This document shows, piece by piece, positions 26,258-32,720 of a stretch of DNA of 32,720 nt. Source of the DNA: Corallococcus sp. CA053C (lineage in GTDB: Bacteria; Myxococcota; Myxococcia; Myxococcales; Myxococcaceae); contig NZ_RAWA01000061.1 in the NCBI RefSeq assembly GCF_003611675.1, forward strand, positions 1 to 32,720, in the 5' to 3' direction. Every line of letters starts with the position of its first letter. Position 1 is the first letter of the stretch. The notes under the pieces were generated by a model that was not told the origin of the DNA, ran no database searches, and saw only the letters and a program-made list of their open reading frames with translations. A program made the translations under genes and the position numbers.

Positions 26258-27343
26258 TCAGGACTTCTTGAGGAAGGGGGTCTTCACGACGATGGCGGGG
26301 ACGGCGCGGCCACGGATCTCCACGTCGAAGGTGGAGCCCTCGGCGGCCAGCGCGGCGGGCACGTAGCCCATGCCGATGGGCTTCTTCACCGACGGGCCCT
26401 GCGTGCCGCTGGTGACTTCGCCCACGCGGGCGCCGTCCTTGAGGATGGGGTAGCCGTGGCGGGGGATGCCGGCGCCGGTGAGCTCGAAGCCCACGAGCTT
26501 GCGCTGCACGCCCGCGGCCTTCTGCGCGACGAGCGCGTCCTTGCCGATGAAGCCGCCCGCCTTGTCCAGCTTGACGATCCAGCCCAGGCCCGCCTCCAGG
26601 GCGGTGTGCGCGTCGTCGATGTCGTTGCCGTACAGCGCGTACTTCATCTCCGTGCGCAGCGAGTCGCGCGCGCCCAGGCCGCAGGGCTTCACGCCGTCCG
26701 GCTGCCCGGCCTCCAGGAGCGCGTCCCAGAGCTTCACCGCGTCGTCGGTGGCGCAGTACAGCTCGAAGCCGTCCTCGCCCGTGTAGCCCGTGCGGGAGAT
26801 GATGGACTTCACGCCCGCGACCTCCCCTTCGGTGAAGCGGTAGGTGCCCACCTTGGACAGGTCCGCCTTCGTCAGCCGCTGCACCAGCGCCACGGCCTTG
26901 GGGCCCTGCACGGCGATCTGCGCGAACTCGTCACCCCGGTCCACCGGCGCCACGCCCTCCGCGCGCGCCTTCATCCAGGCGAAGTCCTTCTCGCGGTTGC
27001 TGGAGTTGACGCAGATGAGGATGCGCTCCGGGCTGAAGCGGTAGGCGACGACGTCGTCCACGAAGCCGCCCAGGTCGTTGAGCAGGCCCGCGTAGACGGC
27101 CTGGCCGTCCTGGCAGCGGGCGAGGTCATTGGAGATGAGCCGGTTCACCGTCTCCAGCGCGCCGGGGCCCGCGAATTCGATCTCGCCCATGTGCGAGACG
27201 TCGAAGAGGCCGACAGCGGTGCGCACGGCCTCATGCTCGGCGATGACGGAGGTGTACTGCACCGGCATGTCCCAACCGACGAAGTCGACCATCCGGGCCC
27301 CCAGCTTGCGGTGGGCCTCGTTGAGGGGCGTACGCCGGGTCAT
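26258..27343 (-). CDS. gcvT: Aminomethyltransferase, T-protein
   Basis: GcvT transfers the methylene group from aminomethyl-GcvH to THF, giving 5,10-methylene-THF and ammonia. The 361-residue protein starts [30 protein letters not shown] and contains [44 protein letters not shown] and [13 protein letters not shown], all T-protein signatures. AGGAG lies 6 nt before the ATG. It is first in the gcvTHP operon and diverges from metF across a 97-nt gap. Confidence 0.98.
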   Translation of the reverse strand: MTRRTPLNEAHRKLGARMVDFVGWDMPVQYTSVIAEHEAVRTAVGLFDVSHMGEIEFAGPGALETVNRLISNDLARCQDGQAVYAGLLNDLGGFVDDVVAYRFSPERILICVNSSNREKDFAWMKARAEGVAPVDRGDEFAQIAVQGPKAVALVQRLTKADLSKVGTYRFTEGEVAGVKSIISRTGYTGEDGFELYCATDDAVKLWDALLEAGQPDGVKPCGLGARDSLRTEMKYALYGNDIDDAHTALEAGLGWIVKLDKAGGFIGKDALVAQKAAGVQRKLVGFELTGAGIPRHGYPILKDGARVGEVTSGTQGPSVKKPIGMGYVPAALAAEGSTFDVEIRGRAVPAIVVKTPFLKKS

Positions 27344-27380
27344 TGACTTCTCCTGGAAGGGGGGTGGTGAAACGGCGCGG

Positions 27381-27408
27381 ACTATAGCGATGCACCTTCT
27401 CCGATCAA
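27381..27408 (-). promoter_or_regulatory. Promoter of gcvTHP
   Basis: TTGATC (27403-27408), 16-nt spacer, TATAGT (27381-27386) on the minus strand. The predicted start near 27374 gives a leader of about 30 nt, too short for a glycine riboswitch. The -35 coincides with the expected -35 position of the oppositely directed metF promoter. Confidence 0.7.
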
Positions 27409-27425
27409 GGCCGACGCAGAAGGTC

Positions 27426-27431
27426 TAAACT
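27426..27431 (+). promoter_or_regulatory. -10 element abutting the metF start codon
   Basis: TAAACT ends 9 nt before the metF ATG. A 17-nt spacer would place its -35 at 27403-27408, on the same bases as the gcvT -35. Confidence 0.5.
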
Positions 27432-27440
27432 GCTGCGGAC

Positions 27441-28313
27441 ATGAAGATCCGTAACTGCCTCAATCCCTCCCAGCCTTGCTTCTCCTTCGAGTTTTTTCCT
27501 CCCAAGACGGACGCGGGCGTGGCCTCGCTCCTGCGGACGGTGGAGGAGCTGGCGCCGTTGAACCCGGGCTTCGTGTCGGTGACGTACGGCGCGGGCGGGA
27601 GCACGCGGGACCGGACGGTGGAGCTGGTGACCCACATCAAGCAGCACACCGGCATCGAGGCCATGGCGCACCTGACGTGCGTGGGCCACACCCGGGACGA
27701 GCTGCGTGACGTGCTGCGCCGGCTCGCCGCGGCACGCATCGAGAACGTGCTCATCCTGCGCGGGGACCCACCGCAGGGGCAGCAGACCTTCGAGCCGGTG
27801 CCGGGCGGGTTCCGCTACGCCGAGGAGCTGGTGCGATTCGTCCGAGAAGAGGATTTCAACTTCTGCCTCGGGGGTGCGTGCTATCCGGAAGGGCACGTGG
27901 AGACGGCGTCGCGCGAGGACGACCTCAAACACCTGAAGGCCAAGGTGGATGCGGGGATGGACTTCGTGGTGACGCAGCTCTTCTTCGACAACGCCTTCTA
28001 CTTCGACTTCGTGGAGCGGGCGCGACGGGCGGGCATCAACGTCCCCATCGTCCCCGGCATCATGCCCATCACCAACTACGAGCAGGTCCAGCGCTTCACG
28101 CGCATGTGCGGCGCGACCGTGCCCATGCGCCTGGCGCTTCAGATGGAGCGCGTGAAGGATCAGCCGGACGCGGTGGTGCAGCTGGGCGTGGCGCACGCCA
28201 CGGTGCAGTGCATGGAGCTGCTGGCGCGCGGCGTGCCGGGCATCCACTTCTACACGCTCAACAAGTCCCCCGCGACGCGGATGATCGTGAGCGCGCTGAG
28301 GGCCCGCTCGTGA
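27441..28313 (+). CDS. metF: 5,10-methylenetetrahydrofolate reductase
   Basis: A flavoprotein reducing 5,10-methylene-THF to 5-methyl-THF for methionine synthesis. The 290-residue protein has FEFFPPK (16-22; E17 aligns with the catalytic Glu of E. coli MetF), VSVTYGAGGS (46-54), LRGDPP (106-111; D109 aligns with the FAD/folate Asp), QLFFDNAFYFDFVERAR and PGIMPITNYEQVQRF, with GIHFYTLNKS at the end. Length is normal (E. coli 296). The stop codon overlaps the next start by GTGA, so the downstream membrane protein is translationally coupled. Confidence 0.97.
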   Translation: MKIRNCLNPSQPCFSFEFFPPKTDAGVASLLRTVEELAPLNPGFVSVTYGAGGSTRDRTVELVTHIKQHTGIEAMAHLTCVGHTRDELRDVLRRLAAARIENVLILRGDPPQGQQTFEPVPGGFRYAEELVRFVREEDFNFCLGGACYPEGHVETASREDDLKHLKAKVDAGMDFVVTQLFFDNAFYFDFVERARRAGINVPIVPGIMPITNYEQVQRFTRMCGATVPMRLALQMERVKDQPDAVVQLGVAHATVQCMELLARGVPGIHFYTLNKSPATRMIVSALRARS

Positions 28314-28732
28314 GCGGCCCTGGACCAGACCTGCGGCCGGGTGATCCGCGCATCCGGGTGTACCTGATGGTGCGCTTCCCGGCGTTCTTCCAGCTCATCG
28401 TGGGCGTGCTGCACGTCGTCTTCAGCCTGCTGGCCACGGTGCTCGCGGCGCTCAAGGTGGCGTCCCCCTTCTCCGCTCCGGGCCAGACGCCCGCGGTGCT
28501 GGAGTTCACGCTGGGCTTCACGCTGGCCATCGTGGTCGGCGTGCTCTGCGGGGTGCTGGCCATCTGGGGCGCGTGGAACGCGATGAACCTCAAGGGGTAC
28601 GGGCTGGCCATCGTGGGTGCCATCTGCGCCATGTACACGCTGACGCCCGGCTGCTTCGTGGGAGTGCCAGTGGCGGCGTGGATGCTCTTCACGCTGCGCC
28701 GGGACGGGGTGCGCGAGGCCTTCGCCCCATGA
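28310..28732 (+). CDS. Small membrane protein of unknown function in the metF-hom operon
   Basis: A 140-residue protein starting at a GTG that overlaps the metF stop (GTGA) and ending in ATGA, where hom starts. After about 20 soluble residues it has three or four membrane helices: FQLIVGVLHVVFSLLATVLAAL (about 27-48), LEFTLGFTLAIVVGVLCGVLAIWG (about 64-87), and GLAIVGAICAMYTL plus FVGVPVAAWMLFTL (about 98-130). It ends RRDGVREAFAP. No transporter signature is recognised. The two coupled overlaps show that it is made with MetF and Hom; the role is unknown. Confidence 0.85.
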   Translation: MSGPGPDLRPGDPRIRVYLMVRFPAFFQLIVGVLHVVFSLLATVLAALKVASPFSAPGQTPAVLEFTLGFTLAIVVGVLCGVLAIWGAWNAMNLKGYGLAIVGAICAMYTLTPGCFVGVPVAAWMLFTLRRDGVREAFAP

Positions 28733-29784
28733 GCGTTCGCGCCGTGCGCACCGTGCGCTTCCTCCTGACGGGCCTGGGGAACGTGGGCGTGCCGCTGCTG
28801 GAGATCCTCCAGTCGCGCGCGTCGCTGCTGATGGAGCGCTACCGGCTGGAGTTGCTGCCGGTGGGCATGGCGGACTCGGGCGGGGCGGCGGTGTCGCCGA
28901 ACGGGTTGGACCTCGCGTCGGTGCTGGAGGTGAAGCGGGCGAAGGGCTCCGTGGCATCGCTGCCGGTGGTGGGCCGGCCGGGGATGAGCGGGCGGGCGCT
29001 GGTGCGCGACGTGAAGGCGGACCTGCTGCTGGAGGCCACGCCCACGAGTTTGAAGGACGGGCAGCCCGGGCTGGACATCACGCGGGACGCGCTGCTGCGC
29101 GGCATGCCGGCGGTGCTCGCGAGCAAGGGGCCGCTGGTGCTGGGGTACGCGGAGCTGGCGGCGATGAGCGACCTGGAGTCGCCGGGCCGGCCCGCGCTGC
29201 GCTTCAGTGGGGCGGCGGGCGCCGCGATGCCGCTGGTGTCACTGGGGCGCGGGGACCTGGCCCTGGGGAAGCTGGGCCGGTTCGAGGGCGTGCTCAACAA
29301 CACCAGCCACCTGCTGCTGTGCCGCATGGCGGAGGGCAAGACGTACGAAGCGGCGCTCGCGGAGGCGCAGGCGCTGGGCATCGCGGAGACGGATCCGTCG
29401 CTGGACGTGGACGGCTGGGACACGGCGAGCAAGCTGGTCATCCTGGCCAACGCGGTGATGCGCGTGCCCACGACGCTGAAGGACGTGGCGGTGACGGGCA
29501 TCCGCGGCGTGACGCGCGCGGAGCTGGACGCGGCGCGGGCGAAGGGCGGCCAGGTGCTGCTGCTGGCGCGTGGGGAGCCGCTCGGGGGTGGGAAGTGGGA
29601 GTGGAGCGTGCGGCCCACCGGCGTGGACGCGGCCCATCCCCTCTCCCGCCTGGGCGCGATGGAGATGGGCGCGGTGTTCCGCAGCGACCTGCACGGCGTG
29701 AACACGATCATCAACGCCGAACAGGGTGCGCGTGGCACGGGCGCCGCGATGCTGAAGGACGTGCTGGAGATCTTCCCGGACTGA
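28729..29784 (+). CDS. hom: Homoserine dehydrogenase
   Basis: A 351-residue NAD(P)-dependent enzyme that reduces aspartate semialdehyde to homoserine. It has the Rossmann motif GLGNVG (15-20), ATPTSLKDGQPGLD, VLASKGPLVLGYAEL with the nicotinamide-facing K-G, and the signature ETDPSLDVDGWDTASKLVILAN (E220, D222, D226, D231, K235). There is no C-terminal ACT domain (classical enzymes about 430 residues), so it is the short, probably not threonine-inhibited type. The ATG overlaps the previous stop by ATGA. It converges on the ADP-ribosylglycohydrolase with a 10-nt gap. Confidence 0.92.
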   Translation: MSVRAVRTVRFLLTGLGNVGVPLLEILQSRASLLMERYRLELLPVGMADSGGAAVSPNGLDLASVLEVKRAKGSVASLPVVGRPGMSGRALVRDVKADLLLEATPTSLKDGQPGLDITRDALLRGMPAVLASKGPLVLGYAELAAMSDLESPGRPALRFSGAAGAAMPLVSLGRGDLALGKLGRFEGVLNNTSHLLLCRMAEGKTYEAALAEAQALGIAETDPSLDVDGWDTASKLVILANAVMRVPTTLKDVAVTGIRGVTRAELDAARAKGGQVLLLARGEPLGGGKWEWSVRPTGVDAAHPLSRLGAMEMGAVFRSDLHGVNTIINAEQGARGTGAAMLKDVLEIFPD

Positions 29785-29794
29785 AGGGGCCGCG

Positions 29795-30730
29795 TCAGCC
29801 CGTGGCCTTCAGGAGTCGCTGAAGGAGCGGCGCCACCAACTCCTCGCCGCGCAGCATGGAACGCCAGCGGTCCGGAATGCCTTTCAGGCCGTGGACCAGG
29901 CCGGCGATGCCGCCCGCCACCGCGGCCGTGGTGTCCGTGTCGCGGCCCAGCCGGATGGCGGCCTTGACGACCTCTTCGTAGGTGCGGCCCTTCTCCACGC
30001 AGTCGCGCGCGGAGCGCAGGCAGTCCACGACGTAGCCAGTCCCCTGCCCCGGCGTCAGGTCCTCCGGACGAATGTGCTGCTCCAGCTCCGCGCGCGCGGG
30101 GAACTCCTCCGGATACAGGTCACGGAAGGTGGCCACGGCCTCGTTCCACGGTGACTCCGCGCCCTGAAGGATCCGCCGGGCCCAGAGGCAATACACCGCG
30201 CAGCACACCTGGGCGCGCAGGTGCCCGTGCGTCACGCGCGATTGCGCCATCGCATCCGAGACCAGGGCCGCGTCCTTGCCCTGATGCCATAGCGCCAACG
30301 GCAACACCCGCATCAGGGAGCCATTGCCGTTGTCCTTCTCTCCAGACGGCCCGGCGAGGAGCGCGGGAGCGCCGCCGCGCAGCCGCTCCAACGCGGTGCG
30401 GGTCTGCATCCCGATATCGAACACCTGACCGTCCACGGCGAGGTAGCCCCACTCATGCCAGTTCACCAGTCGCCGGCCGAGGTCTTCGCAATCGAGTCGC
30501 TTCTGGTGCGTCAGGGAATCCAGCAAACACAACGCATGGGCGCCGTCATCCGACCAGGTGCCGGGCGGGACGCCGTCGTGCGCGCGACGGAACCCTGGCG
30601 GTGGCGTGTACTCAATGGCCTCCGACGCAGGGATGTCTTCAGGACGGTGAAATTCATACGGAACGCCCAGGGCATCGCCAATGAGCAACCCATACAGACC
30701 TCCCGCCATACGTTCTTCGCGGCCCACCAT
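29795..30730 (-). CDS. ADP-ribosylglycohydrolase (DraG/ARH family)
   Basis: A 311-residue enzyme predicted to remove ADP-ribose from a modified target. Signatures are GLLIGDALGVPYEF (G18-D19), the metal-binding WSDDGAHALCLLDSL (D61, D62; classical members have DDT here), KDNGNGSLMRVLPLAL, and the C-terminal GRDTDTTAAVAGGIAGLVHGL (D264, D266). The start at MVGREERMAGG has AAGGA 9 nt upstream. The frame continues upstream but only as antisense. No ADP-ribosyltransferase (DraT-like or toxin) is nearby; the target could be an ADP-ribosylated protein or nucleic acid. It is convergent with hom. Confidence 0.9.
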   Translation of the reverse strand: MVGREERMAGGLYGLLIGDALGVPYEFHRPEDIPASEAIEYTPPPGFRRAHDGVPPGTWSDDGAHALCLLDSLTHQKRLDCEDLGRRLVNWHEWGYLAVDGQVFDIGMQTRTALERLRGGAPALLAGPSGEKDNGNGSLMRVLPLALWHQGKDAALVSDAMAQSRVTHGHLRAQVCCAVYCLWARRILQGAESPWNEAVATFRDLYPEEFPARAELEQHIRPEDLTPGQGTGYVVDCLRSARDCVEKGRTYEEVVKAAIRLGRDTDTTAAVAGGIAGLVHGLKGIPDRWRSMLRGEELVAPLLQRLLKATG

Positions 30731-30763
30731 CCTCAGACGTCCTTTCGTCGTACGAGCCACACT

Positions 30764-30791
30764 GTTGTAGTCCAAACGCCGTCTGTCGCAA
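30764..30791 (-). promoter_or_regulatory. Promoter of the ADP-ribosylglycohydrolase gene
   Basis: TTGCGA (30786-30791), 16-nt spacer, TACAAC (30764-30769) on the minus strand. The predicted start near 30757 gives a leader of about 27 nt that carries the AAGGA Shine-Dalgarno. Confidence 0.5.
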
Positions 30792-30839
30792 ACCGGCCTG
30801 AAATTCCCCCGGACCGGACCCCCGAGGGGAATACAACAC

Positions 30840-31546
30840 ATGCTGAAGTCCATCCGACGACCCGCCCTGCTGCTCAGCGCGCTGACGCTGGCGCTCCAGG
30901 CCTGTGGTGAGGGGCTGCCCACTCCCGAGGAGACAGCGCCAGCGCCCGACGCCCGTGTCCAATCCCTGGCACTGGACACACAAACCCCGGACGCCGTCGT
31001 CGCCGCGCTGCAGGCGATTCCCGGCCTCACGTCGCGGGCCTGTTCGCGCTGACCGACTCCAACATCGACTTCTTCGCGCCCTACTACTTCCAGGCCGGCA
31101 CGCAGCTGGGCAGCTACACCTCCGACGAGCACCACCTCCAGGGGCTGCTGCACCATCCCCACCAGTACGCGCCCGCCTCGCTGGTGCCCTTCTCCATCAA
31201 GCCCTACCCGTTCAATCCCTTCTCCATTCCGCTCATCGAGACGTGGGTGAAGGCGTTCGGCCAGCGGATGCTCTTCATCTACGGAGAGAACGACCCCTGG
31301 TCCACGAACGCGTTCGAGGTGAGCCGGCGCAATGACTCGTACCGGTTCTTCACGCCGGCCGGCAACCACGGCGCGTCCATCTTCGACCTGCCGGAAGCGG
31401 AGCAGACGCTCGCCCTGGAGCGGCTGTCTGTCTGGGCCGGGGTGCCTGTGAATGCCATTGCGCCCAGGGCCAGCGCCCGCGCGGCTGGTGCGCTCCCGGC
31501 GCTGACGCTCGCCCGGGAACGTCCGGGCCAGGGGGCTCGCAACTGA
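30840..31546 (+). pseudogene. Internally deleted S37-type (PS-10) peptidase remnant
   Basis: The 5' part (30840 to about 31030) encodes a lipoprotein-type signal, MLKSIRRPALLLSALTLALQAC, then ...DAVVAALQAIPGLT, and ends at a TGA (31050-31052) after a few out-of-frame residues. From about 31036 a different frame is open to 31546 and reads GLFALTDSNIDFFAPYYFQAGTQLGSY, MLFIYGENDPWSTNAFEVSR, PAGNHGASIFDLPE. These are the C-terminal parts of a secreted S37/PS-10 tripeptidyl-aminopeptidase-like protein (memory of the family). The order N-terminal signal then C-terminal third, in two frames, means the middle, including the GxSxGG nucleophile region, has been lost by a deletion of roughly 200-270 codons joined out of frame near 31028-31040. 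The D and H motifs survive but the protein cannot be active. Confidence 0.8.
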
Positions 31547-31584
31547 TTGCAGCGGGATGGATGCCATGACGTCTGGCATTCCCA

Positions 31585-31610
31585 CCTCCCTGCCATCACG
31601 GGCAGGGAGG
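31585..31610. terminator. Hairpin between the peptidase remnant and folD
   Basis: CCTCCCTGCC (31585-31594) pairs perfectly with GGCAGGGAGG (31601-31610), 6-nt loop. A smaller stem ATGCCA/TGGCAT (31561-31579) lies next to it. There is no strong T-tract; it probably marks the 3' ends of the two convergent genes. Confidence 0.5.
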
Positions 31611-31625
31611 CCTCTGGGAAGCCGA

Positions 31626-32477
31626 CTACTTCACGCCGCGCTGCGCGGCTTCCAGCGTGTTCTTCATCAGCATGGCGATGGTCATGGGCCCCACGCCGCC
31701 GGGCACCGGGGTGATGAACGAGGCGCGCTCGGAGGCCGCGGCGAACTCCACGTCACCCACGAGCTTGCCGTCCGCCTTGCGGTTCATGCCCACGTCGATG
31801 ACGACCGCGCCGGGCTTGATCCACGCGCCCTTCACCAGCTCCGGCACGCCCACGGCGACCACCAGGATGTCCGCCTGCGCCACCTCCGCCGGCAGGTCGC
31901 TCTTGCGGTGGCACACCGTCACCGTCGCGTCCTTCTGCAGCAGCATCAGCGCCTGGGGCTTGCCCACGATGTTGCTGCGCCCCACCACCACCGCGCGCTT
32001 GCCGGCCGGATTGCAGCCCACCTCTTCCAGGAGCCGCATCACGCCGTAGGGCGTGCATGCCCGCGTCGCCGGCCGCCCCAACAGCAGGTTGCCCGCGTTC
32101 ATCGGGTGGAAGCCGTCCGCGTCCTTCTCCGGCCTCACCGCGGAGATGATGGCGTCCGCGTCAATGTGCTTGGGCAGCGGGAGCTGCACGAGGATGCCGT
32201 GCACGGCGGGGTCCTCGTTCAGCCGGTGCACCAGCGCCAGGAGCTCCTCCTGGGTGATGGTCTCGTCCGGGTGGTGCTCCCAGGAGTTGAAGCCCACCTC
32301 CTCGGCGGCCTTCTTCTTCCCCGTCACGTAGATTTTCGAGGCGGGATCCTCCCCCACGCGCACCACCGCGAGCCCGGGGGTGATGCCGCGCTCCGCCTTC
32401 AGGCGCGTCACCTCCGCCTTGATTTCCGCCCGCACGCGCGCCGCCACTGCCTTGCCGTCGATCAACTGGGCCGTCAT
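31626..32477 (-). CDS. folD: Bifunctional methylene-THF dehydrogenase/methenyl-THF cyclohydrolase
   Basis: FolD interconverts 5,10-methylene-THF and 10-formyl-THF with NADP. The 283-residue protein starts [15 protein letters not shown] (an upstream in-frame extension lacks content). It carries the folate-site [14 protein letters not shown] (Y50, K54), [27 protein letters not shown], the NADP site [27 protein letters not shown], and [14 protein letters not shown] at the end. The TAAGGT hexamer lies 7 nt before the ATG. It diverges from the DjlA-like gene across 51 nt. Its substrate is the product of the GcvPHT reaction encoded upstream. Confidence 0.98.
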   Translation of the reverse strand: MTAQLIDGKAVAARVRAEIKAEVTRLKAERGITPGLAVVRVGEDPASKIYVTGKKKAAEEVGFNSWEHHPDETITQEELLALVHRLNEDPAVHGILVQLPLPKHIDADAIISAVRPEKDADGFHPMNAGNLLLGRPATRACTPYGVMRLLEEVGCNPAGKRAVVVGRSNIVGKPQALMLLQKDATVTVCHRKSDLPAEVAQADILVVAVGVPELVKGAWIKPGAVVIDVGMNRKADGKLVGDVEFAAASERASFITPVPGGVGPMTIAMLMKNTLEAAQRGVK

Positions 32478-32484
32478 GCGCCGC

Positions 32485-32490
32485 ACCTTA
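32485..32490 (-). promoter_or_regulatory. -10 element abutting the folD start codon
   Basis: TAAGGT on the minus strand ends 7 nt before the ATG at 32477, predicting a leaderless or 1-nt-leader folD mRNA. Confidence 0.5.
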
Positions 32491-32528
32491 TGCAAAACTG
32501 CCCGGAGGCAAGGGAGCGAAGCGAAGCC

Positions 32529-32720
32529 ATGGGTGCAGGAAAAGTTCTCGGGGCGATGTTGGGACTCATGGTCGGCCTCCTCATCGGCGGGCCCTGGGCC
32601 ATCGTGCTCGCCCTCATCGCGGGCGTGGCCGCCGGCCACTACTTCGACGAACAGCACGCCGCACCCCAGGACTTCCCCGAGCTGTTCACCGACTTCCCCG
32701 CCACCTTCGAGCCCCCCCGC
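32529..32720 (+). CDS. DjlA-like membrane-anchored protein, N-terminal part (cut by window edge)
   Basis: The 64 visible codons read [21 protein letters not shown], then [19 protein letters not shown], and no stop occurs before the window edge. A glycine-rich single membrane helix followed by GHxFD is the N-terminus of DjlA-type co-chaperones (TerB plus DnaJ domains). That end of the protein lies outside, so the DnaJ domain cannot be confirmed. AAGGGAG precedes the ATG by about 9 nt. It diverges from folD. Confidence 0.68.
   Translation, partial: MGAGKVLGAMLGLMVGLLIGGPWAIVLALIAGVAAGHYFDEQHAAPQDFPELFTDFPATFEPPR

Noticed and set aside
27344-27374. Glycine riboswitch upstream of gcvT
   Set aside because: The gcvT leader is only about 30 nt from the predicted start, and no conserved glycine-aptamer sequence is present in the 97-nt gap.
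31036-31546. Sequencing frameshift rather than a deletion in the peptidase gene
   Set aside because: A one-base error could not remove the entire middle of the protein; the missing part is a few hundred residues. An assembly collapse cannot be fully excluded.

Overview
The window is high-GC DNA of strongly myxobacterial character, most likely from a Corallococcus/Myxococcus-type member of the Myxococcota. The evidence is a CglB-like gliding-motility adhesin lipoprotein, many myxobacterial-style secreted hypotheticals, a protein with an HMGA-like acidic/AT-hook tail (as in Myxococcus CarD), a candidate sigma-54 promoter, and core genes packed with few gaps. I see no insertion sequence, prophage, CRISPR array or integrase, so this is a chromosomal housekeeping/accessory mix, not an island.

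Layout. Bases 1-730 hold the start of tuf (EF-Tu) preceded by four tRNA genes, tRNA-Thr(TGT), Tyr(GTA), Gly(TCC) and Thr(GGT). This is the same order as the E. coli thrU-tyrU-glyT-thrT-tufB operon, and two tandem promoter-like sequences lie upstream. From 724 to 5019 all genes are on the minus strand: rlmB, a secreted DsbD-alpha-like protein, rimK, cglB and a DsrE-family protein. From 5098 to 10362 the plus strand carries a HEAT-repeat secreted protein, a HAD phosphatase, the acidic/AT-hook protein and the helicase hrpB. Then come a GNAT acetyltransferase (minus), a secreted hypothetical (plus), and a protein with a weak FliK-like C-terminus behind a sigma-54-type promoter (plus). A minus-strand block follows: a 7Fe ferredoxin, an archaeal/fungal-type aspartate-semialdehyde dehydrogenase, a rhodanese and an acyl-CoA dehydrogenase. 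A tRNA-Cys gene with its own promoter and a very strong terminator follows on the plus strand.

From 16798 to 22737 lie envelope genes: a parallel beta-helix lipoprotein (minus), then a SpoIID/LytB-domain lipoprotein, a TonB-like protein and a cation diffusion facilitator (plus). From 22824 to 29784 lies a one-carbon/methionine block: gcvT-gcvH-gcvP (minus) diverges from metF, a small membrane protein and homoserine dehydrogenase (plus, overlapping start/stop codons). FolD, which acts on the same folate pool, is a few kilobases away. Between them are an ADP-ribosylglycohydrolase (minus) and an internally deleted, frameshifted S37-type peptidase pseudogene. The window ends inside a DjlA-like membrane protein gene.

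Functionally, GcvPHT makes 5,10-methylene-THF from glycine, MetF reduces it for methionine synthesis, FolD oxidises it towards formyl-THF, and Asd and Hom supply homoserine. The most interesting non-coding signal is that at least eight unrelated genes start only 6-9 nt after a TANNNT hexamer and mostly lack a good Shine-Dalgarno. This is the arrangement expected of leaderless or near-leaderless mRNAs.
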